Shown: positions 13,101 through 25,100 of the stretch, one piece after another
Layout: every line of letters begins with the position of its first letter
How positions within the stretch are numbered: position 1 is the stretch's first letter
Notes under the pieces: model-generated
The model's database searches: none
What the model was told of the DNA's origin: nothing
The model's input: the letters and a program-made list of their open reading frames with translations, nothing else
NCBI RefSeq assembly: GCF_030463565.1
Contig: NC_134656.1
Location: forward strand, 7,302,501-7,366,500
DNA from: Pelecanus crispus
Taxonomy: Eukaryota; Chordata; Aves; Pelecaniformes; Pelecanidae
Direction of reading: 5' to 3'
Length of the DNA: 64,000 nt
Program-made: the position numbers and the translations under genes

Positions 13101-16100
13101 CAAAATAGCCCATGCCATTGTAAATTGTTTGCAGATCTGCAGGTGAACACTAATTTTCAAGCCTTATGTATATATAAGCATTTCCAGATATCGAATCGTT
13201 GAGGTTGGAAAAGACCTTTAAGATCATCCAGTATGTATCTGCAGATAATTTTTGCTTTCCATCGCATAGTTGGCTCAAATGTCTATAAAGTTCCAATGGT
13301 TAAAGAATAAATATGCAATATGTAAAACACACTAAACAGTAAGAAATTCCGACGTATGGGATTGAATGATTGTTTTATGTCACAACAATATAGAATGAAG
13401 AGGAAGAGGACATGTAATTTTCATTTGCTGTTTTACAGATACATGCCAACGCCGAAAGATGCAGAAAGGTACCAGTCATTCAGGGGGTCTCCTTCAGAGC
13501 TGCATGTGGTTGATCAGTTTATGTTAGAGGTAAGAAGGTACAGCATTAAAAGACACCACATGCTATTTCTAGGACACTGTCTTCTAGATAAAACCACCAC
13601 AAGAAGCTGTTGTTTGGAACTTGAATTTACAATCTCAGCCAGAATCAGTATAAGAGGATTTATCTGATAAAGAGTTGAGACAGGTAGATATTATGAAGAG
13701 AACTGTATGGATCCCTTTGTGTCTCCGAGTCACATGCCCTCCCTCCAAAGTAGGAGCTGATTTATTCTGAGCTAGATTTCCAAAATCTATAAGCATAAAG
13801 TTGTATGCATTTAACCATTCTTGTTCACAAGAAATGAGTGTCATTGATTTTTAATAACGTCTGACCTTACTGGCATACAGTGTCTTCTTGAATTTGCATA
13901 TGCAAATGATGCAAAATTGATTTGCATATGCAAAAATGATTCAGGTATGTGCCATAGTATATCTACAGACTTAAGGCCTAGAATAAAATTAATAAATGAG
14001 CACAGAAATTAGGGAAACTATGGTGCAGATGAATTACTCGATAAATTATGAAAGTTATATGCATGTTTGGGTATAAACACAGGTTTTGATTCCTAATCTG
14101 TTCAATTCTATGCAGATGTGCAAAATCCCCCACTTAGGCCAGAGGTTGGATCTCCTGCTTACCATACGTGAGCTCCCTGTGAGCATGAGAGATTTGGAGC
14201 CTGTAAGTAACATGCCTCCTTCATAGTGTGTTTGTAATCAAAATCTACCAGTTAGACAGTGGAGGAACAAGTGACCTCGACGCAGATTTCAAAGCTGTGT
14301 AGTTGGGGAAGTTTTGTTTTGGTTTTTTTCCTTTTTTTTTTTTTCTTCCCCTCCCCTTTAGCAAAATATCTCACAGTCCAGAATGTGAGCAATTCATAGT
14401 GTGGTAATCCAGGCAGCCTAGTATATAAAAAAACATTTCATGGCACTGTTCAAAGGTAACAAGCAAAAAAGTTAAAAATATTTCATAAAATCTCTATAGG
14501 TCATCACTTTGATAGCCAAGGAATTGTAAATGACAAGAAACTGTTAGAGACAAGGCTGTATTTGAAGTATAGTGGCACTATCGGTTGGTGCATTTGGAAT
14601 GCTTTTGGGAATCCAATTCATTTTATTGTGTTTTGTTAATGATGGTATTCCACAGTACTGGTTCAAAACAAAACACAGTAAAAGAAAAAAATGGAGACAA
14701 ATGAGGGCTATGATACGCATGCATATACATGTATGTGCATTTAATATCATCCTTATTCCACTAAGGTTCAAGATGCAGCTGCTAATGGCCTGGCAGTGGA
14801 ATAGACTTTCGCAAAGGAGGGAGAAAAGTACAGGAAAGGATCTTCAAATTTTTATTTTGCATTGTTAAGCCTTCCTCTTTCTTTGGCCAGTGATAAGACA
14901 GAAGTGAATTTCACCATTAAAATTGAATTCCTTTTGTGGGGACGTTCTTGCCCCACAAGCTGAAAGAATTAATCTAAAGTCATAGATACTTACAGAAAGT
15001 TTATTTGACCAGCACCTCATAGACATTGACTATTTTCAGAAGACTGAAGGAGGACATTCACCCTAAGGATTACAGCACTGAATTGAAACATGGCAAAGCA
15101 GAGTTCAAGTCCCTCTCTGCCTTTTTCAGGATGACCTAGGGTTGGGGGCATGCAAATAAACAGCGTTCCAGTCTCATGGACTGGATGTTCCTGTTCCAAA
15201 CCGCTGCCTTACCTGCCAGGGTTTGTATATGCTTTGATTCAAAACAAAGTATTTTGACACAATTCTGTTCCTATGAAAATGTTTCAAAGGTTTTGCTCTC
15301 ATTCTGCATGGGAATGAAAACAAAATTTGAAAGTTCTGCAAGTCCAAGTTGTTATCCTTTGTCTGGCTGTGATGAAATCTGTAGTAACAGTGGGGAAAAC
15401 TCACAAAAAGAACAGATGGAAAACACTGGGGAGATGCACAGATTTCTGACCCTGCCTGGTACAATGCTACACCTTTGCTGTCCTCCACTGAAACCAAATA
15501 TTTGATTATTTGGAAGCTTGTATATATACTGTTTGCTTTGATGGATATTTGATGTTCATTGAAGAGCTGATTAGTTGTCTAAGTATTTTCTTACTTATAC
15601 ACTCTAATACGTTTGTTAACCATAGATTATACACCTAAAATTCTGTGGGACAATCTGAATATTGGCTTTAAGCATCCTCTGGCCCTGTGACGTGCTATAA
15701 ATGTTTTAACAATGGCTTTCAGCTCTCCCGTGTGTTTAGTCCTTTCCCTGTTTTTAAATTTGTGTGTTGGTGACTGATGAAGAGAGGTGTGGTGCTAAAA
15801 AAAAATATGCATTTCCTAATTTAAAACAAAGCCACTTCTTGTGTCTATAGCCCTAGAAGGGAGGTGGCTTCCCCAGGAAAACAGAAATTGATACTGAGTT
15901 TGATTACAGGAAATTATTGTTCTTCCTTGTGGGGAAACTGTGCTAAGAATTTTGATAAGATAACAGTCTTCAGCTGGTATAAACAGAAGGGAGGGAGGTG
16001 AAGGATGGAGAACCTTATACTGCGCTTCAGGCTATCTGCTTCCCCTGATGCCTGACATTCGGTGCAATCTGGTGCATTCAAACAGCAAAATACTTTTTCT

Positions 16101-19100
16101 TCAGAAGCACTTTTAAGAGATGAGGTTGAAGTAATTTTGGCAAGGCTTGTTTGGCAGCCAGAAAGGATGTGACCTCCATCGGGGGTAGGTAACTGTGCCA
16201 ACACCACACGCTTGTGTGACATTTAGCTTGGTGGGAGACTTTTAACTGGTCCTTCCTGAAAACCCCTGGCCTGTTCCCCCAGGGAAGCTGGACAGGAAGA
16301 CATCCACCAGCTAGAGTGTGACTTGCTTCAGCGGGGGACAATGAGGCTTTCGGCAAAGGGAAGGTATGGGCACCATTGATTTACTCACATTTTCAATTTG
16401 AACTGAAGGAAGATTTGTGTGTTTCAGCTAATAAACCAGAAAATCCAAGCGAGTAAGCAGCTGCAATCCAGCCAGAAATTTGTTGCTGTCTTGGAGTACA
16501 TTTTAGCCATTGGGAACCATTTAAACGAAAAGGCTGGAAAAGAGAAGGCTAAAGGGTTTCGATTGTCGTCTTTGACCAAAGTGAGTAAATATTTTTCTTG
16601 TCGTTAAAATCATCATATTCTAAGGTACGTTAGCCATTAATATTAACTCAGTTTTCCCCTGAATGTGGAGAAAGGCAATCATTTTTAATGAGTAGATAAC
16701 ATTTTAACATCTGCTGTTGGTTACACTAGAAACAAAATCCTGTTTAACAATGTATTCTTTAATGTGTGTTATAACAAGATACACTTCCCCATTTTAGACA
16801 GCAGCACTGGCTAGATGGGGGCATTGGGGTGTTGAACACACCGTGTTTCTAATGAGGTAGAACATCAAAATCCTGACTGCCTGATATTAAGATCCCCTGG
16901 CTAGAAGAGGCATCTGAGCTGCAGGGCCCTGGTTAGATGCAAGTTTAGATAAACGGTATTTTGCAGTTTTGTGCAGGGCGCTGTTGTACGGATCCTCTTC
17001 GTTTCACTGTGGTCAGAGGCTGTAACTATGGCATTTCTTCCATGGTAGTTGCACTTTTATGGCACTGGAATAATTCCTTAGCACTTCATTTTACTCCAAG
17101 GCAAAGGTCTTTTGCAACAAGTGGTACAATGCCATTTTAAGGTAAAATTTCAGACGTAGAATGTAAATAAATTAATAAATTCAAAGGGAGTGAAATTTGC
17201 CTGCAATGGTTTTAACAACCCCATCATTGCTCTGCTGGATGATTGAACAGGGGACGAAGGTGGCAGTTGTGATCTTTACTCTTTCCTGATAGAGATCTGC
17301 TCTACAGGAAGCGTCATCTAGGTGTTAGTTCTTTAATTGTCTCTTCATTGACCTACCACTTGTGTGACATTAGGCTGGGTTTCCCATTAGTTTTAAGGAA
17401 ACTGCTTTCCCTTCTTCATCAGAATTTGCCATCAGAAAATGCTGCTACTGAGCACAGAGATTTCCCTCCCTGCCTCCTTCACCCAGCAGTGGCAGAGCAT
17501 CATACTCTTATCCTAAAAAGTAAGAAATAGATACAAATTTCCTAAGCTGCCTTGTACCTTTAACACTATTGTAAGATTATGCCTGATCTGTGAACAGAAG
17601 AGAGAATTTCTATTTTGTTTTTGTAAGGTATCTTTCCATCTGGAGACTTTAATATATGAGTGAGTGATTTATAACTCTAGTGACAATTCTGAGATGCAAC
17701 TTCCATTCTTTTTTTTTTTTTAATATATATATAATGGCTGTAATACCACATCTATCATAATGAAAAATGCCTACAAAATCATTTTCTGCCACAGAACATC
17801 GTCCCATATTCAATTAATGAACTTTACTATCTACGTGAACACAGCACACTGCTTTTAAGTGGAAAGGAATAATGACTGTGTTTGGAGGTCCAAAATCAGT
17901 TGCAATCAATTAGGATACCTTAAGTTAAAAAAGACCCCTGTGAATAAGACGACACAAAAAGAACAAAGAAGGTCAACAGATATGAAAGTGTAAAGCTGAT
18001 CTTAACCAAGAATGTCTGTGAAGTGGCAGATTGAAAAGAAGTTTAATTTCATTATGTTTTCTATTCTTGTCAAATTTACCTGGGAGCTATCAACATCCCT
18101 GCTGTTTCTTTTTTTTTTTTTTTTTTTTTTTTTAAGTATAATAGCTCAGTCTGTCAATTATTGCTCTATTCTATTTGCAGTTACCTCTGTTGCGGGGTAA
18201 GGAGAGGACATTCACCTTGCTTCATGCCCTTGTGGAACAGATCTTCTTACATGAACCTGATTTGGCTAAATTTTCTCAGGAGTTGACAGAATTTGAAGCT
18301 GTTCCTGATGGTAAGAGGAGGGAGGGGAAAAAAAATATCAACAAATAAAAAAAATGAAGTCCTTCAACTTTTGTGGAAACTCCCATTCTCACAATATGAA
18401 TGATACTCATTAGCATTTTTTTTCCCCTCTCTCTTCCTTTCCAGCTTCCATGAAGGGCCTCAGTGCTGAAGTTGATGGTATGTAAATGGGGTTTCTAAAT
18501 TCAGAGAAAGATTTTCATATGTTGTGCAGTCATTTGGAACAGGTTTTCATTGCACTTCTGTAGTTTGTAAAGAGAGGTAAAGGTTCAAAACATTGAGGTA
18601 AAGTGTTGCTATGGTGATACTTAACCTGCCATGTTACTGTGAAGAATCCTTAAAAACGAAATATTAAAGTGTGTCCAGGTGGTTTAGAAATATAAAAAAA
18701 TATACTGCCCAAGGTAAATAGAGCTTATCGTAAACTACGAATGTTAAGTGATACAAGTGCTCCATCAAAGTTACGGCTCTAGCGGAGTCTCTGGGAGCAG
18801 GCAATGCAGCAGGAGAAAACTTCCTGCAGTTCAGTCCTGAAGTTCAAGAATTTCTTTGTCCCAAACCGGTGTCCTTCTCTAGAAAGGAGTCCAACACTAA
18901 TGAAGTCGACAGGAGGGAACAGAATAAGGTCATTCAAGGGTGTCATGGTTTAACCCCAGTCAGCAACTAAGCACCACGCAGCTGCTCGCTCACCCTCCCT
19001 GCCCCCTGGTGGGACTGGGGAGAGAATCAGAAAGAAAAAGTAAAACCCATGGGTTGAGATCAAGACAATTTAATGGGACAGCAGAGGAAGAGAAAATAAT

Positions 19101-22100
19101 AATAATAAAAAAAGAATACACAAAGCAAGTGATGCACAGTGCAATTGCTCACCACCTGCTGACCGATGCCCAGCCCATCCTCAAGCAGCGACTGCTGCGC
19201 CCCGGCCAACTCCTCACAGTTTCTATACTGAGCATGACGCCGTATGGTATGGAATGGCCCTTGGGCCAGGCTGAGGCAGCTCTCCTGGCTGTGCCCCCTC
19301 CCAGCTTCTTGTGCACCTGGCAGAGCATGGGAAGATGAAAAGTCCTTGACTAGTGTCAGCACTACTTAGCAACAACTAAAACAACAGTGTGTTATCAACG
19401 TTATTCTCATACTAAATCCAAAACACAGCACTATACCAGCTACTAGGAGGAAAATTAACTCTATCCCAGCCAAAACCAGGACAAAATGTAAGATAGACTC
19501 TCAGCTTTTGGTTTGAAAAACCCTTGCATCTGTTATGCTTTGAGAGTCAGCCAGGCATGTAGCTTGATGCTAAATTCCAATCAACTTCTTAGGAGACATA
19601 CATCACTAAAAATAATACTATTTACCTTCAGTCACTTGTGTTGGTTGGACAATGTTGGTAGCAATTCAAAATGACTAAATATTTTAAAGACAGTTTTGGA
19701 AAGCAATGGATAAAGTAGTACAATAGACATGGTACCAGAAACTGTTGGGAGCTATCGAAGGAGGCAAATTATGGGAACTGGAGGAGATTGACTGGCCTCT
19801 TGCCTCCATGGATTCCTGATGGGCCCAGTGTAGATCAGTCTTCTCTTCTGAGTCACATTCTCCAGGAAAGAGAGGGAAAGAGGTGGACCAAATGCCACAG
19901 AACCAGCCTTTGTCACCATGTAGTTCAAGGCACATCCTGGCGCTCATCTGCTGCAAGCATCAGCACAAGGGGAGGAAGACGCTAGACTGCAGCCTGGGTC
20001 AGTTCAGGATTCAGCCCCTGGAGCTAAGGCTGTATCCTCTTCTCTCCCCATTTCACACCATGAGAGGTCATGGAATCATAGAATGCTTTGGGTTGGAAGG
20101 GACCTTTAGACGTCACCCAGCCCAACCCCCCTGCAGTGAGCAGGGGCATCTTTAACTTGATCAGGTTGCTCAGAGCCCCATCCAACCTGACCTGGGATGT
20201 TTCCACGGATGGGGCATCCACCACCTCTCTGGGCAACCTGTGCCAGTGCTTCACCACCCTCAGTGTAAAAAATTTCTTCCTTATATCCAGTCTAAATCTA
20301 CTCTCCTTTAGTTTAAAACCATTACTCTTTGTCCTGTCACAACAGGCCCTGCTAAAAAGATTCTCCCCATCTTTCCTGTAGGCCCTCTTTAAGCACTGGA
20401 AGGCCACAATAAGGTCTCCTCACAGCCTTCTCTTCTCCAGGCTGAACAACCCCAACTCTCTCAGCCTGGCCTCGTAGGAGAGGTGCTCCAGCCCTCGGAT
20501 CATTTTTGTGGCCTCATCTGGACCCGCTCCAACAGGTCCATGTCCTTCTTGTGCTGAGGGCCCCAGAGCTGGACGCAGTACTCCAGGCGAGGTCTCACCA
20601 GAGCAGAGCAGAGGGGCAGAATCACCTCCCTCAACCTGCTGGCCACGCTGCTTTTGATGCAGCCCAGGACACGGTTGGCTTTCTGGGCTGCAAGCGCACA
20701 TTGCCGGCTCATGTCCAGCTTTTCATCCACCAGTACCCCCAAGTCCTTCTCGGCAGGGCTGCTCTCAATCCCTTCACCCCCAGCCTGTATTGATATCGGG
20801 GGTTGCCCCGTCCCAGGTGCAGGACCTTGCACTTGGCCTTGTTGAACCTCATGAGGTTCACACAGGCCCACCTCTCCAGCTTGTCCAGGTCCCTTTGGAT
20901 GACATCTCGTCCTCCTGGTGTGTCAACTGCACCACTCAGTTTGGTGTCTGCAAACTTGCTGAGGGTGCACTCAATCCCACTGTCTATGTCATTGATGAAG
21001 ATATTAAACAGCACTGGTCCCAGTATGGACCCCTGAGGGACACCACTTGTCACCGGTCTCCATTTGGACATCAAGCTGTTGACCACTACCCTCTGGATGT
21101 GACCATCCAACCAATTCTTTATCCACCAAAGAGTCCACCCATCAAATCTGTATCTCCCCAATTTAGAGAGAATTTAGAGGTCCTACAGCAGCAGTCTGAT
21201 GTAGTGCTTAGTGCCACCTGACAAGATTTTTTTACCATTACATAGAGTAGAGTTTTTATTCTTTTATCTTTAAAGGAACCCTGAACTTTCTACACAAAAA
21301 CATAGGTTTGAAGAATGTTATTTTCATTGCTAATCCCAATGCTCAATGCTAGGAAAGGTCAAATTTACGGCTGCTGCATAACCATACTATCGACCTCTGT
21401 CATTCTGCAGTTGCTTGTGAAGGGATCACATACTACTTTTTTCCATAAGACCCATGCTTCCTTTAGGATTTCTGTTTCAAAACAGAAACTTAATATTCCT
21501 AGATGAGTATATTATAGACCTTAAATTTTAACCTCTTAAATTTTCTGTGTGTCCTAAATTAGACATTTGCAGTCCTTTGGACACAACTGCATGCTTGTGA
21601 AATTTCTCATTTTCTTTCTCTTTTGTTAGTTTTAAAAAAGGAATTGGAAAACATTATGCAGTGCAGGCGGCTTATTAAACCCAAGACAATCAAGGCAACA
21701 CCCCAGGAGTCACAGTTCTGCAAGGAACTAAAGGTAACATTATCACAACTGTATTGTGAGCTGGAGGTAAAAGATGAGTAATCTGCTTAGTTCTCTGCCG
21801 AGCCCTGCCCTGGCAGGGGGGTCAGGAGCATTTGAGGGAAGGTGGCCTTTTATTCCCATCTGATAGCGTCTCATACCATAAGCCGCAGCTTGGGAAGGGC
21901 TTTTCAGAGTTTCTGCATCTCCTGCTTTTGCTTCACAGGCAAATGGGCTGGAGTGGATGAGGAACAGGTAGCCCTACTGTTGCTCATGATAAGCACTTTG
22001 GAATAATAGCAATTTTAGAGCATATATGAATTTGTAATAACTTCCTCTGCCCTTGGACAGAAGGGAAAATAGCATAGAGAAACATCATCCAAGGGCATGC

Positions 22101-25100
22101 CTGTGTTGCAAGTATAGGTTGATTGAAGATGATTCTGCCCGTGCTGGTGGCAGAACGAGATGGGCTGGAGGTCACAATGGAGAGGCAGCTGAGCAGGCTG
22201 GAGGGAGCCCAGTTCTGGCCAGGAGTCAGCAGAGCCAAACACAGGGCTTATTAGCTCAGGGGCAAACAACTTAACTCTCAAGAGCACTGTTGTGCTAGTT
22301 ATGAATGGGGCTACTGCCAGTGAGGGTGTTCCTTGCTGCCACAGTGTGGACATGCTCATCTCTGCTCTCCTGGATATCTTCATGCTGAGCTTCACTGAGC
22401 AGTGTCGGCATCTGCTAAACCCACACGTTTCCTTCTCCCTTGGAACAGCTCAGCGCTATGCTTCTTTAATACATATTAAGTTGTCTTGTATATGTATATA
22501 CTTATCTATAAATGTATACGTTACAAAGGAACTGTGATTAAGAAATTTTGTTTCAGAAGTTAAGTTTCTAAGGCCTTGTTTCTGACCCCTTAAGAACTAG
22601 CAACGGGGAGTGTTTACTTCACATGCAGAAAGGCTAGCCTATGCTAAATGTGGGTGGAAATTAGGACCTTATGATGCTTACCTAGTTCTGTCAGTTTTAA
22701 TAGATATAGGTAGTGTCATTTCATGATACAGTAAAAAGATCTCTAACATTGGTGGGTCTTTTTCGTCTTTGATGTCTTAATACTTGCAAGGAAAGGTGTG
22801 CGCTTGATATATGCTTTTGTGAAATGTGAAATTTTTGTGACATGAAAATTTTGACTTGAATTCTCTTGTTTTCACTGCTGTTTAATTTCTGCTTTAATAT
22901 TATGCTCCTATACCAAATTAAGAAGTTTTATTTTATTACAGGATTTAATTCAGAAATATGAAGGGGATCTATCCCAGCTGTCAAAAAGATGTGATGAAAT
23001 GAAGAAGCTTTATAGCAACATACTGGTACATATCATATTAAAATGCAATGAAAAGAAATCTACATTTCTTAAAAAAAAAAAAAAAAGGAAGAAAGAAGTG
23101 CAAGAATTTCCCATACTTCCACATGCTTTATAGTTATACTGTCCACAGAAACTGAAAAAAATTCACATCTAACAGTGGTGGAATATTTTTATTTTTGTTG
23201 ATGACTTACAGCCCACTTTTTAGAGGGTCTATGGGCCTAGTATTAAAAAGAAATGTAGTTGTTCACAAACTTTATAAATTCAATGAGTAACTGTTGAATG
23301 TTTTCATCATGTTACAGAACACGTTATGGAAAACAACATGCTTTTCTGGTGCCTACCAGCAATCATGTCTTCGGCTGGTAGGCAGCTGCAAATCTTCTGT
23401 TTCTTGGGCTGAGGGTTTTTTCTAGTGACAAATTTAAAGTCCAGGGCATTGATTTAGCTACTGTTATTTGAATGCAAGAGAGACACGGATAGAGATGTTA
23501 GTAGCACAGATCTAAAAATGAGCAGAGCAGAAAGGAAGCTCCACGGGCAGAAGATTTCTGATAAAGAAACTGTCTGTTCTTGTTTGTTCCTATTATATTC
23601 ACCCACACTCTTGCACCAGAGAAGCACCTAATTTTCTCAATGATTTTTTCCTCTGAACAGAAGCAACCCATCTAGGTCCAATACACTAGAAAACGTATTT
23701 TTGGGTCAGAGGGTCACACCAGAAGGAATGATAAAAGCTCCACGCCACAATTTTTAACAACATAGCATGTAGATTCTTCATTTAGTACAATGATCTTGGA
23801 GTGTGATAGAAATTCAGGAGGTCTCTGCTATGGTAACAGTATTCGCTGGCAGAATAGTCACACTAGGAGGTTTTAAGGAAAGGGACAGATTTGCTGAAAT
23901 GCAGTGCTAATCTCTGAAACTGGAATAATTTCCTAGTCCTGGGATTAGGATGCAGCTTTAAGTGGTGGTGGTGGTGGGTTTTTTTTCCCTTTTTTATGAG
24001 GGGGAGGGATTGGAAGTAGAGAAGTTTTAGGATAGGCAAATGTTACACAGAAGATGCAGTCAGGAAGACCTTTGGGGACCTACCTGAACAGACATTGAAG
24101 ATTAGCAAGATGTTTGACCAAGGAAATTTAATTAGTAAAGTTTTACTAACAGTAATATTGTAACAATGTGCAAGGGTTTCTTTGTGTCTTGCAGCCTTTC
24201 ACAAATGGGAAAAATGCCTCAGTGTAGGGTAACAAGCCAAATTTGTGTGGTAGCACATAGACAAAGAACTCTGTCCCAAGGCTTCAAAAAAGGTTCAGAT
24301 CATAGAATGCTTTGGGTTGGAAGGGACCTTGAGAGATCATCGAGCCCAACCCCCCTGCAGTAAGCAGGGATTGAACCTGTGAACTTGGTATTATTAGCAC
24401 CATGTTCTAACCAACTGAGCTAACCCAGCTGGTTGAAGGACTGGGATAAAACAACAAGAAAAAAAGGTGAAAAAATAGTGTAAATGAGAGAATTAACAAT
24501 TGAGTTACATGAGTGGAAATGGTTGAAAAGTATTCACCAAATTTAGAAGTGGGGAGATTTGTGCTGTAAACCTTTTGGGGGACACTTCTTGCATGGGGTA
24601 TGGAAGGATTTGACCCATTTTACCTAAAAGTCATCTTCAGAAGGAGTTAGTGTCGTGTGGCTGGTCCTACTTGCAGAGCTGTGTCATGCCCAGTGGGTGC
24701 TGGACGTGCCCTCTGCGTGTGCGTACTCTCTCATACTCCTGCACCAATGCCGTTTCCCTCCAGCTGTGTACATTCAGCCAGGAGGCATTACACATGTGAT
24801 GCTGTGCTACAGGTATATGTGTGAGGTTCTTTGCTTTCCTTTCTTGTATTAGAAACTCTCATCTGAGACTCCTGTTTGCATCTGAAGAGGATTTCATTTT
24901 CCATGTAGCTGGAAGTTTCCTCACGTTTAAACCAGCTGCTTTTTGCTCCCCCCCGCCCCCCCCCCCCCCCCCCCCCCGGCCCCTTCTTGCTTATTCTCTA
25001 AAGTTAGGCATTCGATATATTTCTCTCACTTAGAATGGATTTTTTTTTCCTGAATAATGTTATTGCTAGGCAGATCTTTTTGCATATTTATAAAGCAGCA

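Larger units (their letters stand above)
9845..13438 (+). other. formin intron with microsatellite and CR1 scrap
   Basis: This 3.6-kb intron contains an AAT triplet microsatellite (10864-10890) and a short CR1 3'-end scrap near 13193-13233, listed separately. Open frames at 10551-10955 and 12513-12863 show no domain or splice logic. Confidence 0.6.

Noticed and set aside
20506-21221. Plus-strand open frames
   Set aside because: They are antisense shadows of the CR1 reverse transcriptase on the minus strand.
24365-24434. A functional tRNA-Ile gene on the minus strand
   Set aside because: The acceptor stem does not pair properly, and the T-arm runs directly into a CR1 3' end. It is a SINE head, not a tRNA gene.
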